Shown one piece after another: positions 1-13,440 of a stretch of 64,000 bases of DNA. The translations under genes were made by a program, and so were the position numbers. The stretch is from Agarophyton chilense (Eukaryota > Rhodophyta > Florideophyceae > Gracilariales > Gracilariaceae). The stretch is from positions 1 through 64,000 of the forward strand of contig JARGXX010000030.1 in NCBI GenBank assembly GCA_030374765.1. Reading direction: 5' to 3'. The stretch's first letter is position 1. Every line of letters begins with the position of its first letter. The notes under the pieces are model-generated. The model did not search any database. It saw nothing but the letters and a program-made list of their open reading frames with translations, and was not told where the DNA came from.

Positions 1-236
1 TTTTTTGTTGTGTTGTGCAATAAATAAATATAGTTCTTTTACTTTTGACGCGGGCATTATATGCTACTCTGTAGCGGCCGTTCGTTAGCTGCCTGATTTA
101 TTACAAAAAATAGTTCATGAAATTCATTTTAACCTTGTTGCCGACATTTTACCGTGTTCAAGAATTACCTCTCTACTTTGTGCGCCCCACATACCAGGTT
201 TGCGGAGTGTTCTTATACTTTTGCACACCACTGTAG
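1..236. repeat. Right end of a Tc1/mariner-like DNA transposon (body off-window)
   Basis: Read leftward from a TA dinucleotide at about 235-236, the sequence starts CAGTGGTGTGCAAAAG and continues TATAAGAAC. This is the typical form of a Tc1/mariner terminal inverted repeat next to its TA target. The body would lie to the left, mostly outside the window, and no transposase frame is visible in these 236 bases. The call rests on resemblance of the terminus alone. Confidence 0.35.
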
Positions 237-379
237 CATACCACGTGGTCAACTTATTCCGTATGCTGACAACGGGGGTATGGTCGCAGTTGGGGAATTG
301 TTTATGGCCTACTGAAGTGGTCTAAAATTTTCGTCTGAAGGAGCGAGGCGTCATTTTCCAACCTCAATACCCTCTGGCA

Positions 380-1974
380 GACTCGCAGTGCCCTTTATAT
401 GCATTTATTCATTGTGCCCAAGCGCTCCATTGTAGATATTTCTATCGCAATAGCTTTCAGCTCATCATTTGCACTATCAAGCTCCTTTTCATCCTCATGC
501 TCTGCCATATCTCCATTCGAGCAATCAATGCCTGCCTCAAGAACTGCCCGATGCTTTCAAGAAATAGCCTCAGTAACTTCATCCTACTCCACAGGGTTCA
601 ACAAATCTTCTTTGTCCACCCTAGTATATATTACACCATGTTCATTAAGACCTCTGACGATTTTCTCGCGTTAACTACTCTATACATCGTTGTTGTGCTC
701 TTCATCTTCCAAAACATTTTCTTCAAAGCAATGTCTATAACAGTTTAAATTTGAAGACGCCGCAACGCATTGCTTTCAGTATATTTATGTTGTAAATTTA
801 CTTCTTTGCGGCGTCTATGTTTTCAAACACACGAAAGAGTAGTCGACGACGGTACTTTGCCTTCACTGCCGATGTTATCCCCTCGTTAAGAGCCTTCAAT
901 CGACTTAGAGTGTTCGGAGGAAGAAAACAAACTTCAAATTTTGAGAGTTCAGGGAGCATGCCATGAGACCAGTATGCCGAACAGTTGTCAATGAACAACA
1001 AAATTTTACGATTCGGTGTGCGACGCGCGTAGGCGTCCAGATGGCCCAGCCAGGCAGAGAAGAGGTCCTGCCTCATCCATGCCCTTCTTGTTTGTATGAT
1101 AATCAAATCCAAGCTCATTCCTATACTTGCCGCAAAATGGACACGGACGAACAGAGTTTCCGATCATCATCAACGGTAACTTCTCAGACCAATCGGAATT
1201 ACAGCATGCCTGGAAAGTGATACGGGTTTCATACTTCTTAAAACCAGACGGAGGTTTATGTGATGGAGATCAGCTCGGCGGTTGTCGGAAGAACAGACCG
1301 AATTCATCAGCATTCCATACATTCCTCGGCCCAAATTCAGCAACCTTTGCTTTGATTTCTGGCAAGGCGTTGATAAGCCCCGATTCATCTGTGCTCATGG
1401 CCTCCCCATTAACACGATGAAATGTGATGCTGTGATTTTTCTGGAAACGGTCGACCCATCCGCTTGAAAAAAAGAGATTAAGCTGCTGGTCGGAAGGTAG
1501 ATGTTTATTGGCTTCCTTTTGAAGCCTTTCGGGTTGTAAGCGTATAATGACACAGTTTATCTGAACCCCATTTGCGGCGCGATCGGATAGCCAAGAATAC
1601 AGTGCTGCTTCAAGTTGGGGTGCGGCGGGAGTGCGACTGTTTTTGAACCTTGGGCAGGCGGTTGGTGGCAGGTTGACAAACTCCGACTTGGCTGACAATA
1701 GCCGAGATATGGTGTTCTGGTCGGGTGTTTTCTGGAAACGGAAAGTGGTTTGTGCCGAAGTGGGCACCGCACGCTGTGTGTTTGGTTCTATTAAGGCGCG
1801 TCGACGGTCATGTTTAGCAATGATACGCTGTTTCTGCAGCACAGTAAGTGGCTGACCCATACTACGACGCTGTGGCGTGAAAGGAATGAAGGAGGGCGGT
1901 CTTGGGTGTGTAGCCATTGCGTGGTGCGTGCGGAATGATAGGGACAGTGTTCTTTCTGATGTAGTATTCAACAT
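380..1974 (-). pseudogene. Decayed pogo/Tigger (CENP-B-like) transposase
   Basis: Cut-and-paste DNA transposase of the pogo/Tigger branch of Tc1/mariner. The N-terminal part (1270-1974) carries a basic helix-turn-helix DNA-binding region and then the first catalytic Asp in NVWNADEFGLFFRQPP. The next piece (798-1118, another frame) carries RKILLFIDNCSAY with the second Asp. It then has FLPPNTLSRLKALNEGI, where the third catalytic Asp of the usual LDAGI motif reads Asn. A frameshift lies between about 1119 and 1270. Below 798 the same strand still shows short open pieces with the acidic character of Tigger C-termini, down to about 380, broken by stops. The first Met with good context is uncertain: 1974 is the longest start. 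The protein cannot be active. No convincing terminal repeats belonging to this element were found. Confidence 0.8.
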
Positions 1975-2548
1975 TTAAATTTGAATATCAAACCGGAGAC
2001 GGGTACGGAAAGCTTCAAATTTGAATCCGTATGCATCCGGCGAGGGAATACATTCAAAAATATAATAGAAAACAGGTGTTTACCCCGGCACGCTATGCAA
2101 GTAGGCGTTATGTATTACATCACGATTCCGGCTCACATTCGTCCCTTTTTTGACGGTTGCATGCAAAAGTATGCTGCCTGCGGGGGTATGCTTCCAAGGA
2201 GGGATGATTTGTGCGGGGTAACACTTCATCGTAGTTGTAGGGGCAGTGCTACGCAGTTGAACTATCGTAGAGCGCCTGCGAAATCAGAAAGAGGGACCAA
2301 GTACCACCGTTGTCCGTATGGAGCGGCCATGTTCCCTTTGGCCGCCCCGAGGGTTGTTTAATTGTCCCGGGAGCCGAATGCGCGATCTCCGACAGCACTT
2401 TTTGTTGTCAAATGTGTTGCACGTTGTCGAGCTTTCGTTGCACACCTTGGTTTATTTTTCCAATATGTAAGAGACTTGTGAGAGGGGGGCAACGCACGAG
2501 TGAAGCGCGCGCCGATTTTTTATATAATGCAAGCGACGCACATCTACC

Positions 2549-2585
2549 GTACAGTTGCACTCAAATAAGATATAAAACAAAACAT
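2549..2585 (+). repeat. Possible left terminus of a Tc1-like element
   Basis: A TA at about 2550 is followed by CAGTTGCACTCAAATAAGAT. This resembles, imperfectly, the terminus ending at 236 read in the opposite sense. No transposase or matching right end is visible downstream. It may be a short non-autonomous remnant or chance. Confidence 0.22.
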
Positions 2586-2599
2586 TATTTAGACGTAGC

Positions 2600-4890
2600 G
2601 CTGTAGAAATGACATTTTCTTACAACCGTGAATTCAGCACGCAACGTAAATGCAATCTGAGTCGAGTTAGAGGCGCAGATTAAGAGATTAAAACAGGGTG
2701 GACGGTGCTGGACCAAAAGCCGCATGTATTCTCGAAATGACTTGCCTCAAAATTTCGAAAACAGAGCCAGTCCCACTCGGCTCCAACAAGCTCTGGTCAA
2801 GTCAGCTCTACTACAGCGCATCGGCTTTGCCTCTCTCTTTGGAAAAAAAAAAATCGCTTCGCTCAGCTTGTGCCTCTTTTTCTATCAATCTTTTGCGTCT
2901 TTTCTCTCTACTTGCAGGTTAGATCTTGTCGCCAGAACGGCTGCGCCGAATCTTTTTGCAAACCCGTCAGTAACAGGGGACTTTTTAGCATCATCTTTTG
3001 GTAAAAGAACCGATTGATGTGACGTATATATTCTATTCTATGGCCATCAGACATTCAATCAAGAGTAAGTGACTCTCACTTTTCTTTTGATATTTTGTGC
3101 AAGTACAGACTTCTGTCTGTTTTGGATAAAGTACAAGCGTCTGAGATATTATCGAGCAAATGCTCAACTTTATAAGGCTTTGTCTTGGAAGTGGAAACCA
3201 TCACCGTCTCCAAGGAAGCAACACCCAACACCGACCTTTCAACTTCTCCCAAACCCTTTAGCCATCCCCCCGTCCTGTGCATTTTTCACTTCGATACTCA
3301 ACGTGAGAAGCGTCGCCGCTGTTATATATCTTTAAAGGCCTGCTTGAAGCGGTTTTCCCGTCTGCATCGTCAACTTGCAGAGTCGGTGCCAATCAGTGGT
3401 TCATCAATGCGACGGTAAGCATCAAAACGCGTTACGACGTGCTTCTTGCAAAGAAACTGACGTCTGATGCCTTTTTTACGATATTACATTTCCCAAAGCT
3501 TACGATCTCTGAGTTCATTATAAAAGTCGTCGACATCGAGCCGGCCGCAGAAAAAAAAACATTCTTTTTCCCAGAACATTCAACCTACACAGATCTAGTT
3601 TGTACATCGTGATCTAGGCATTTTTGATTTTCATTTTATCGAATCACATCTTTATTTTTCGTCTTACTTCATCAAATATATTGATCACTTTATCATTCGC
3701 ACTATCTACTTAATACACTTTTTCGTTCTGTCTACTTCTGCTGACTACTTTCCTTTGACTACTTTCCTTTGCCTTATTCTGGGCTGGTGCTCTCGAGAAC
3801 ATATCTATTATTTGTGTTCCCTTTGGTTGTAACCACCCGTGGTGTGTGATCTTCCTACTTTTACGGATACAATGTTCACAAGATTTCTTATATGTACAGA
3901 ATACTCTCTGTACACCCGTTGCTTCTCAAAAGTTATGACCACCGAATTTCATACTCAAAATTCCAAAAGTAATATGGTTTTGCTATACAGACATAAATAG
4001 ATTTCATTGTAGCCAAGATCCATAACCTTTAATACTAGTTGGTATATCTTCAGCGAGTTTAAGCTTGATAAGTATGAATCTACCATTTGATGATTAATGC
4101 CACAATGATCCAAGTTTATGCCCATGGCCGGTCCCTGCGATAGTTTCAAGAGACCTTCCATTTATATAATCTTGAAGGGCACAAAAACGAGTGCAGAGTT
4201 AGATGTAAGCTTTTACCTCTCAGGTTCAACAATGTTTTCTGTATTTTTATATCAGTTTCGTATTTAGAAATAAAACAATAAAAAGAGAGCACCCCCACTC
4301 TGTTTATGCGGATTTGTAACGTATTTGTTACGTATTTGACGATTATGGCCATTGCAGACGAATCCATAACCAACATAAACTGAATAGGGCAAGTCTTGGT
4401 ATCTTTAAAGCAAATAAGAGCAAAATTTTGATGTGAAATCTGACAGCCTTGCTCTGCCCTGCAGCAAAAATAGGAATACCAATGATGTCACATAGTGGCA
4501 GAAAATTTTAGCTTTTGGATTGTTGATGTATAATGCCGACTGTAGAAGGAATGATTGTGATGGATCATTTGCAACAGAGTTTCGGACGAGCTACTATCAA
4601 GGTGTTGGTAGTTACGTAGCAGTGTTGACATATAACTTCTGTTTGAGTATTTATTAATATGGTAATCAAAATACAATTTAATACAGTGGTAGAGTGGCCG
4701 CCTGGCATTATAGTTAGGTCTCTGACGCTAGGTCAGAGACCAAGCTGCACTTCAATGCGACAAGGCAAAATAATTATGAATGGCATCCATTTTGAACGCG
4801 GTTTCACACGACTTATGCATTTTTACCACTTTCGATTTGTTATAAATCTTTCTCATATTAGGAAGCATCATTGCCCGACGGACTGGTCGT
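2600..4890. other. AT-rich stretch without a convincing gene
   Basis: Only short, unsupported frames occur here. Two of them (3955-4161 and 4146-4376, - strand) include a phrase, DLGYNEI, that recalls a leucine-rich repeat, but there is no repeat periodicity. I see no transposase, RT or conserved host domain. The only structured piece is the hairpin at 4690-4745, listed separately. Confidence 0.5.
4690..4745 (+). repeat. tRNA-like promoter motif with a perfect 10-bp hairpin
   Basis: TGGTAGAGTGG at about 4687-4697 matches the tRNA A-box consensus. It is followed by a perfect stem, GGTCTCTGAC at 4717-4726 pairing with GTCAGAGACC at 4732-4741, with loop GCTAG. The right arm falls where a B box would be but is a poor match to GGTTCGAATCC. 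It could be a tRNA-derived SINE head or a tRNA pseudogene. It does not fold into a full cloverleaf by eye. Confidence 0.35.
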
Positions 4891-4891
4891 G

Positions 4892-5472
4892 TAGACCAAC
4901 TGGTCACATGTGCGCCCAGCACTGCTGGTTAGTTTATATATTTTATCTACATTATTTCTAATTAGGTAGGGAGTTTACTAAAGTAATGTACACTATATAA
5001 TGGCCTGGCGACCTCGCCATGCCACTCAGTAAACCTTCCCCAACCATGCTTCGTGGCCCTAATTCTTTTCCTATTTCGCGTGGTACAAATCTATCGAGAT
5101 GTTGGGCTGCGCTACCCACTGTACACTTACCCACCCCGCTTCTTCAAGAGAACTACTTCCACCGTTGGCGTCTGTTACTTATTACTTGTCTTATTCTTGC
5201 CTCTGTTTAGAATTGTTTCTATGTGATTTCTCTGGGCTCCCGTGCCCAACGCCCCGTGTGCCTCACTGGGTGGTAGCACTTTCCTTTCCCCCACTCTCGA
5301 AACTGAATCCCATCTTTGTTCAAATACCCTTGAAACTATCCCTCCCAATCCACTCTCCTCGCTTGTCGTTCCGGGCTGCTTCTGGATTACACTCCGACTT
5401 CGTTGTGTATTCCCGAGCAGGCTCCGTTTTGTGCTAACCACTATAGGAGACGATACCGAATGTCTTTTTGTG
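4892..5472 (+). repeat. Probable 5' LTR of the old chromovirus
   Basis: The stretch starts TGTAGACCAACTGG, like TGTAGACGGACA at the start of the younger LTR (55869). It ends just before TGGTCTCCTGAC at 5476-5487, a degenerate form of the younger element's primer-binding site. Pyrimidine-rich interior blocks also correspond in order. The boundaries are approximate. Confidence 0.5.
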
Positions 5473-8400
5473 GCTTGGTCTCCTGACCTCGCACCACGAA
5501 GTAAGTCTCCGACTTACAAGGAGTTGAGTCCTTCTTTGGTTTTTGGTCTACAAGGTGGTCTCCACATTCTTTTGTCAGTTCTCTTTTAAGATTCGTTCCC
5601 TACTTCGTGGATTGATAGCACTTCGTGAAAGTATTTGGTTTCCCCGAACACCAGTGAAACTGTTCCAAGATGCCACGGCGATCGTCGGATGCCGACCCCG
5701 CCCAAACGCGGAGCCCTTCTGTCTCTGATATGACCACCGCTGTAGTTTTCCGTTCTCTGAGAACGTTCGACTCTGTGGCACCCCCTAAGGTTACCCACAA
5801 CCCAAAGAAAAAAGCCAGGACTCTTTGAAGAGTATAAATCAGCCGCCGAATACGTACAATGAAGGACACAGTACCGTTGATGAAATGGATCCTGCCGCGG
5901 ACACCCAGGTCTTCGCAGATTCCGCGACACTCCTGGAAAAAAAGGCAAAGTGATGATGATGCAGATCTGCAAAAGCAGCTCGTTGAGATAGACGACACTC
6001 ATAATACCCTCGCCGAGGATTTTAATGTCCTGCCTGTCATGTTCGATACCTCCGTTGCAAATAATTTGTTAGAAGACCTCCTTTTTGGCTGGCTGATGTT
6101 GCCATACTGTTGGAATGTTTCGGTAGTCCTGGTGTTTATGTAAAGAACGCTTAAATTGGTTTCGATTGTGCCAGTTCCCGTGTACAGACGTGCGAGCAGG
6201 CCCTCTTGATGGATGAAAATGTCCCAGAGCAGCTGATTGCCGTCTCCGAAATTTTTAACACAGAAAAAACGATGAAAACTGCCGAAAGCGTAAGAAGCAA
6301 GACAACTACGACTGCGATTCCTCTAATTCCTCCTGAAATTCATGGATCTCTAACCCTTTGAAAGGATCGGCCTCATCAGATTTTACATCTGACGACGACC
6401 GAAGAAGATATTGGTCTCGTTCTACACGGTATTCTGCCACTCAAGGTGCAGTTCGTACCCGTACTAAGGAAAGGAAGCACGCTGGTTCGACGGAAATGAA
6501 GGGCACCAGCCTCCTGTACAGTAATACGGTATCTTTTTGATATTATCGGCTGGAGAACTTTTCGTTGGAACATAGACCCCGAGGCATGGAAGAGATGAAT
6601 AATTGCATAAAGAAAACACATATTTCACTCCGTATCCATTTTTTTGTGGAAACGACCCCATCTTGGTGTTGGATTTTCTTCCCCGCTTTGTTGCGGAAGC
6701 CAACATACTTGGTATGTATGAGGAAGAGATTTATTCTTAACCCTCGTACCTTCTCTGTGGCTTTGCTGAGGATCAGTACCACTCTGTAAAAGGTTCACTT
6801 AAAGCTTCCGAAGGAGAGCTTATGTGCTGGCCAGAAGCCGTGAAATACCTCTTCGGGTCCTAAGTTACTAATCAAGCGATTCAGTTGGCTGTTATCGCTC
6901 TGCATGATACCCACCATAAGCCAGGACAAACAGAAACTGAATTCTACGTACGTCTGGATATGGCTATCCACCGTTGTGGTAATGTTTTCTCCGCTGTAGA
7001 GCGATTAGACTTGTACATCGATGGATTGAATCCTGCAATCCATACTTTGGTAGCATTATATCAAGAAAACAGAAGGTGAACCATGTACTTGGAGTTAGGA
7101 CAACGGCGCAAGCGGAAGCCAATGCCCTCAGAGCCCGTATCCCTGATCATAAGGGCCCTTCCACGGAGGCTTTCATTATGCAAATGAATTCGACATCGTT
7201 GTCGCTGGACGCGAGTAATTAGTCCCAAAACACTACGATAACGTTCAATTCGCTCGCTGCGATAGACATTGTACTCCGAAAACAGGACTCCTATCCACTA
7301 CAGATGCTTCTGGTGTCACGACCCAGAAACAACATCTGCTTTACGCAGCCTCACCACGTTTCCAAGGTTCCTCTATCCCCAATTTGAATTGAAGTACTTG
7401 ACAGAGTCGACTTGGAAGGAGGGATACTCACTCTGTGGTGAAGTTCCCCGATGCTCGCTCTGGTTGGTCGCCCCAAAGCCCTTGAGTTATATGCCACATA
7501 TGTCATGAACATAAACATATTTAGCGGGACTGTATTCTCATATTGAGATAATTCGCACGAATGTTCGGTAGTTATGAGGCATTTAGCCCTTAATAGGAGC
7601 AAATCGTCCCCATGGATTCGTATCTCTGTGCAAAAACGGACTTTCCATGGAATATTGCGCCTACGAACCCGCGTAATTCGTTGCTTGACCCGGTTTATCC
7701 AACTATCGACCCCCGCCCTACTCATAGGTATAACGCCACTGGCACTCCCATTCCAGTGGTGCAGGATGGTAAGGCCCCGCCCCAGGTGGTACAGGCCCTA
7801 AGAAAACTGAATTCGAAGTTCTTTTCTTCGGGAGAGGCGTTCCCGACACTGAGGTTGTCGACGCCTGAGGCGCCCCCGCCTCGCTCTCTGATCGAAATAC
7901 TTACAAGGAAACTGGCCGTCTCAGACGTGAACTCTGAAAGCTTTGGTGTTCTGTGTCGACCGTGGAAACAGTATAAAAATAATCGCTTCCAGGATAGAGG
8001 CATGGTAATGGCCAAGCGCATTTACAAGGTATATGCCAATTTTTACTTATATAAACCATTTCTGGTGCGAGCGCTCATTGTTTTGGATACAGGTGATGGC
8101 CCGAACTTCATCGTGAGGTCGCTCTTAACTCAGCCCTTGCCGTCTCAAATTCGCCATGGCGTAAAACCAGAAGTCGCTGACGGGAATAACAACCTGTTAT
8201 CAACGCTGTGAGTCATGGAGCTTTTCGTCCGCTTGGGGTTCTTCATGGTGAAGATTGACTTCATCGTATCCCTAGGATTGGCAGCCTGCGTAATACTGGA
8301 ATGGAAATGTTGTAATAGATTCCTTGACGCAATAAAGCTCCACCTAATGCGTGTGGAACTGAAAGACGGTTCGTCGGTTCTAGTCCTCCGTTATCCGTCA

Positions 8401-8504
8401 AATAGTGCCTCTAAGAAGCTCGTACCCTTACCTGCAGCTCAGGAGGCTCTACTCGCTTCTCGAAAATTGTGGTATTCCACTGATGACTGTTTCGGTAGGT
8501 AGCA

Positions 8505-9255
8505 GAGTGGATGTCCACAAAAAGCACCACATGGAGCGGGTGTTGCCTTGCGAGCAACTTTCATTTGAAGGACTTTGTGTGTGAAAAGGCCAGGAAATCC
8601 TGATGAAGCGAATGATACGTGTAGACACGAGACAGTAGTCCACATACGGCAGTACGTATGAAACACGGGATCAGCTCGACAACCCTGTGCAAAATAAAAA
8701 ATTACAAGAACCAAGCACAAAAACAAACACACAAAACAAAGTGGAGAGCAAGATAAATGGGCGCAATAATGGAGAAGGTTCTTAGAACAAGAGCTATAGC
8801 TCAGATGCGGTTAGCACTGATTCTATAGGTGCTCTTTCGAGGATGAGGACATTAGGATTCCTAGCGAACACCAAGATGGTGGTTACTTGTTCGTTGTTTG
8901 GTCTCTTCCTTCGTCACCCGTGGCCGAGCGCCCTTTATTGTGTCCGGGAGCAAAAGAGCTACTGTACTGTAATTAATACACTGTGGTGGGCCAAAAAGTA
9001 ATAATTCTAAAAAAAGGAACTAATCATTTTCGTGTTCACCCTGTGCAAGCGTGCATCAGAACAGTGCTATTCAATTTATTCTCATTTTTAATACTTCCCT
9101 TTGTTATTCTTCTCATAACATCTCCTTATCGATTACAGTACCAAGAACATATTAGGAGTGCCGTGTGTAGACTGCGAAGATTTTCGATCACTCGAATCAA
9201 TATGAATCCCAAATGCTACAGAAATCTACCAATCTCTACTTGTCTGCTTCAACAT
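8505..9255. mobile_element. Unidentified ~0.75-kb insertion within the old chromovirus
   Basis: The homology to the younger chromovirus stops near 8.50 kb, after a PLPAAQE phrase, and resumes near 9.26 kb. The same interval in the younger element is only a few tens of bases long. The extra ~750 bases hold no recognisable coding domain. I could not find clear terminal repeats or a target-site duplication, so the class is open; a short non-autonomous element is likely. Confidence 0.4.
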
Positions 9256-12200
9256 AAATCACACCTGAGTCCCAGATCTGGGTCCTGCCGACTCCCGTCG
9301 ACACCGGTTACGTGTTATTCAACACCTCCCATCGTTATACGAAAAGTATGAACTCGATGTAGCGAATGGTGCTGGTCATATTGATCCGTACAAGCCGTTA
9401 ACCGTTCTTGTTTCCCATTTGAGCGACACACCCGAAATTACTGATTAAAAACCAAGGTATTGGGTTTTTCATGCCACACTCCACCACAATATTCTCTACA
9501 AAGTTGACTATGGTGTATATAGTCAACTTCGTTCACTCTTAAGAGTGGGAGAACACGGTCACTCAATAACCCATTAAATTGAACCGATAACCATCCAAAG
9601 CAGAGAAAATCCCCGTTCCAACGAGATATGGCCAAATAAACGCCGTGAAAGACCTCGAAGAATTCGAGGACCTTAACCTCTACCATGCGCTCGATGGAAT
9701 CGTGAACGTTTGCGTGACATGTAATGACCATTTTCAACAATGTGGGATAGCTCTCTTTGAGCGCTTCTTAAACCGGAGCACCGGATAGACTTATTGCCAA
9801 ACGCTAGACCGATTGATCAAAACCCTTATAGATAGTTCTCAAGGCTCGTGAAAAGTAACAGTTCCAAGTTGAAAATATTCTCCAAGCCGCAAAAATTGAA
9901 CCGGCTCAGTCGCCGTGGGCTTTTCCAGTGTACTGGCTCCAAAACCCGATGAGGCCTGGCGTTTTTGCGTGGACTACCGTCTCTTGAACAACATAACCGT
10001 CAAGGACGTGTATCTGATTCTATAAATGAACGCGTACATCGATTTGCTTGGCACTGCTACTTTTTCTTGCTTTTAGACGCCAATTACGGATTCTGGCAAG
10101 TTTTTGTTAGAGTCGAAGACCAGAACAAGACCGTTTTTGTCTATTATTTGGTACTTGACCGTTTTGAACGGAGACTTTTTGGTCTGACAAGAGCTCTTTC
10201 TACTTTTGAGCGTGCTTTTGATATCGTGCTAACCTTCTTTAAGGGCGTACTTGCCTCGTCTTTATGTACAATTTCATTGTTTTCTCATATAGTCTGGATG
10301 AACATGTAGCCAATTTCAGTGAAACTTTGACCATTTAAAGTAAAGCTGGGAATAAACTCAAGTAAAAAAATGCAACTTTTTCACAGATACTGTCAAATAT
10401 CCGGGCCTATTTATTCGACTTGGACAGGTTGTTATCGAAAAAGCTCGAGTAAAATCGCCTCGCCTAGCGATAGAGCCCATAACTTAAAAGAAAGTACTCT
10501 CCTTTCTAAGATTACCCAACTTCTACCCAATATATATACATACCTGCGCGGCCACCGCCCATCCCTTAAACGCATTTACGCGAAAATATAAACCACCTAA
10601 GTCGGCACCCTTCTCGTCCGCCAAGAAGCATTTTTTCGATTCTCATATTGAGGCCGTTACATCACCATCCATTTTATAGTCAGGGCAGCCCGAATTGCCT
10701 GTTGTAATCTTCATAGACGCTAGCGAATACCAAGTAGTTTGTGCTCTTTTTCAGACAACTTCGGAAGAATAACGGAAATTCATAGGCTATTTGTCCCGTT
10801 TGCTACCCACGGGCTATTTGTCTACGTTCTTCTGGTTCATCCTCTGTCTCATAACGGTAAGCAGTTCGTATCGCGATACCTTGAAGACGGATATCGGATT
10901 ATGGACATAAAGAATCTCTTCACAACGATCTACCACCCCACTTTAGTGGAAAATTCGAGCGGTTTAACCGAGTGTTACTCTCATCTCTCCGTTTTTACGT
11001 GGTTGATCACCATACCCCTGGGATTATTTTTACTGACGATTCAAAGTTCTCGTACAATACGCAGGTACACTTTACAAGCGGATTGATTCCATGCGGATTG
11101 TGTTTGTCCCATTCAACACCCGCTATCGTGCTTAGAACCCAGAATAAGCTGGAGGACTTTCCTTTGGTGGAGCATTATCGACATAGGTGGAAACGGTGGC
11201 TGACGAAGTTGATTATAGCTGCTTGTAGTTCAATGGCCTCTTTTCAAGCCGCTTATAAGCGTCATTTCGAATCTCGCCTGTGCAATACGGTTCCACCGAT
11301 CAAATCGGGTGACTTCATCTTCATCCGTAAGAATAACTGGAATATTGATAAGGGAAAACCGTACAAACTCTCTTCTATCCGGGACGAATTTTTGAAGGTA
11401 TCTCTGTCAATGATGATTCCATTCTGGTAGAAATGGCCGACGCTCAAGACTGCATCTCCCGCAACCACGTTGCAATCACCCCCCCTATCACCTGAGAGAT
11501 ACCAGATATTAAAAAACAACCCACAGCCGTGGATAGTGCTCCGCAGCGCACGTCAGTGCCTCAGTCCAATTCAGAAGGTACAGGACCTTCTGTTTTGCCG
11601 CACCTACCCCGAAAGTCTCTGATTTGCCGCTCTTGTCTGAAGCTACCCATAAGGGTACCTCTCTCACGCCAGTGCGTGGTGTTTACCCTCCCTGATTGGG
11701 AGCCCCAATCGCATCCCAAAACACTCTATCAGATGGGGGGGAGAGGATAACAAGGTACAAACGACAAAGTCGTTTAAAAAAGCCAATACCAGACAGCCCA
11801 AACGCCAAAAACGGATTTAAGTCATTTCCAAGTGACTTTGACACCCCCAATAAAGTATTCCGCAGCGCCAATGCTTTCTAGTGATACCAGATGTACCCAC
11901 ATTTTCGACATTTGGGCGAAGGAAGTATCGTAACTTCGAACAAAAACGTCAAAAACGGTAGTGTACGCCAAATCGTACGAACTGACTGACACCACGCCAA
12001 AGGGAGCCTTCAAATGGGATGATGATAAACGCCAAAGCGAGGAGTGCTCCTAGGCACAATTTGTAACAGGCACGTGATAAAACGACCCCCACTTCGGGAG
12101 ATTCACTAATAAGCGCACAAGGCGGTGAATTCTCCTGTGCACAGAGAATGTTTGCACAACCGCCTCCGTCATTAACTTCATCACTGTGAGGACGGATATT

Positions 12201-12499
12201 TGCACATAAACCCGTGAAGTGTGACCTGTCTCTGTACATGGAAGATAAATCTGTCTCAAAAACACGTCCCAGCCGGAAAGTCTACGGGCAGGAATTCGAT
12301 CCGGCCGTATTTTGGAACAATTTTGCCATCCAGATGGTTACATTGAGAATCTTGTCAGTCGGTACGGCTGTGGTACCGAGGCCTACTCGGATGAACATAT
12401 CGAGTATCTCCCACGTTCGAAATTGGTTTCATATCACCGTCAAACGCGAACCGGGATCCCTGCAACGATCATTAACGGCCAGGTGGGATAGTTGAACCA

Positions 12500-13440
12500 C
12501 CGTCTTGGCAAAAGGTAAGAGAAAAGGGAAGAGAATAGGGAAGATAGGAGAACGCTTTAGGAGAATAAATAAGAAGCAAAAAGAATACAGAAATAACTTG
12601 TTATTTTTTCAATTACATCGATACCGTAGCGAGAAGTCTGAAACTACCATACATCGAGAAGCTACGACTTTCTTTTGGCATCATCACCCCCTTACGGATT
12701 GGGATAAGTATCATCTCAGTGATTGCCTTGAGGACGTTAAATTAAGTCCGCGCGCAGATCGTAAATGTCATTTCTAGCAGCGCTACCCCCAAGCCCCACC
12801 TTGCAGAAGAATAGAGAGATTACGTTCGCTTGAACCACCGAGGCGGCACTTTCCGCGCATGAAACGGAGGCTCCTTGATTCGGAACGACGACTGGCGGAG
12901 TAAGAGGTTCGCTAACATTTTTAACTGCAAGAGCAGCTCCGCAAGGGTATCGCACTCCATATATGGCTCGAAAAGGTTCCTTGTGTTGTGTGGCTCCTGT
13001 AGCATTCTGGATGCACCTGAGTTCGACCGATAAAAAAAATACAAAGTCGCGATACGGCATTCATAAGCTATTGCTTGAGCTGTACTCGATTACGAGAAAT
13101 TATGAGAAGAATTACTTCATGGAAAGATTGGGACAGGAGAAATTTAATTAGGAAGTACTGTATTTTGTGTACACTGTAAGCTGCCATCACCAAATATTTT
13201 ATTTGGTATTATTTAGATAGTTGGGTAGTGGCACGCCACGTGTATGCCTTACTGTACAGTAATTGCTTTCCCTCTTGGCCCATTAAAGGGCGCAAGGCCA
13301 AGGTGAGGACGGCGAAGGCCAACCACCAACCACCAACGAACCTAAACACCATCTTGATGAGTCCTAGAACTCCGAAAACGGTTTGCCACAAAGAAGCGAA
13401 CATTCACAGCCATCAATATATCCTATAGTCAAGTAATTCA
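12500..13440. other. Stretch without a gene; small palindromes
   Basis: A purine-rich run (about 12,510-12,600) follows the old chromovirus and may include its polypurine tract and a worn 3' LTR, but no match to its 5' LTR could be fixed. Small palindromes occur: TTACTGTACAGTAA at about 13,250 and ACCAAATA/TATTTGGT around 13,192-13,210. I see no coding domain. Confidence 0.4.

Larger units (their letters stand above)
4892..12500 (+). mobile_element. Old, broken Ty3/Gypsy chromovirus (fossil)
   Basis: This is a degenerate relative of the element at 55.87-64.0 kb, and the parts run in the same order. A probable 5' LTR (4892-5472) is followed by a degenerate primer-binding site. Gag-like sequence covers about 5.67-7.6 kb. 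The protease region is at 7.6-8.5 kb, with LDTGDGPNFIV against LDTGAGPNFIV in the younger copy. RT traces lie near 9.9-10.3 kb (LLLDANYGFWQV), an integrase catalytic part at 10.7-11.1 kb (SHNGKQFVSRYLEDG), an integrase C-terminus at about 11.3 kb, and a chromodomain trace at 12.3-12.48 kb. The element is broken throughout, with dozens of breaks, and is clearly ancient next to its relative. A 3' LTR could not be recognised with confidence past 12.5 kb. Confidence 0.85.

Noticed and set aside
237-2549. Reading the Tc1-like ends at 236 and 2,550 as the ends of the pogo/Tigger element between them
   Set aside because: Both ends point away from the region between them, so they belong to other elements.
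3955-4376. Possible leucine-rich-repeat gene on the - strand
   Set aside because: Only one LRR-like phrase, with no periodic repeats and short broken frames.
5019-5589. Several overlapping Pro/Ser-rich open frames
   Set aside because: They lie in the probable 5' LTR and leader of the old chromovirus and correspond to pyrimidine-rich LTR sequence, not to genes.
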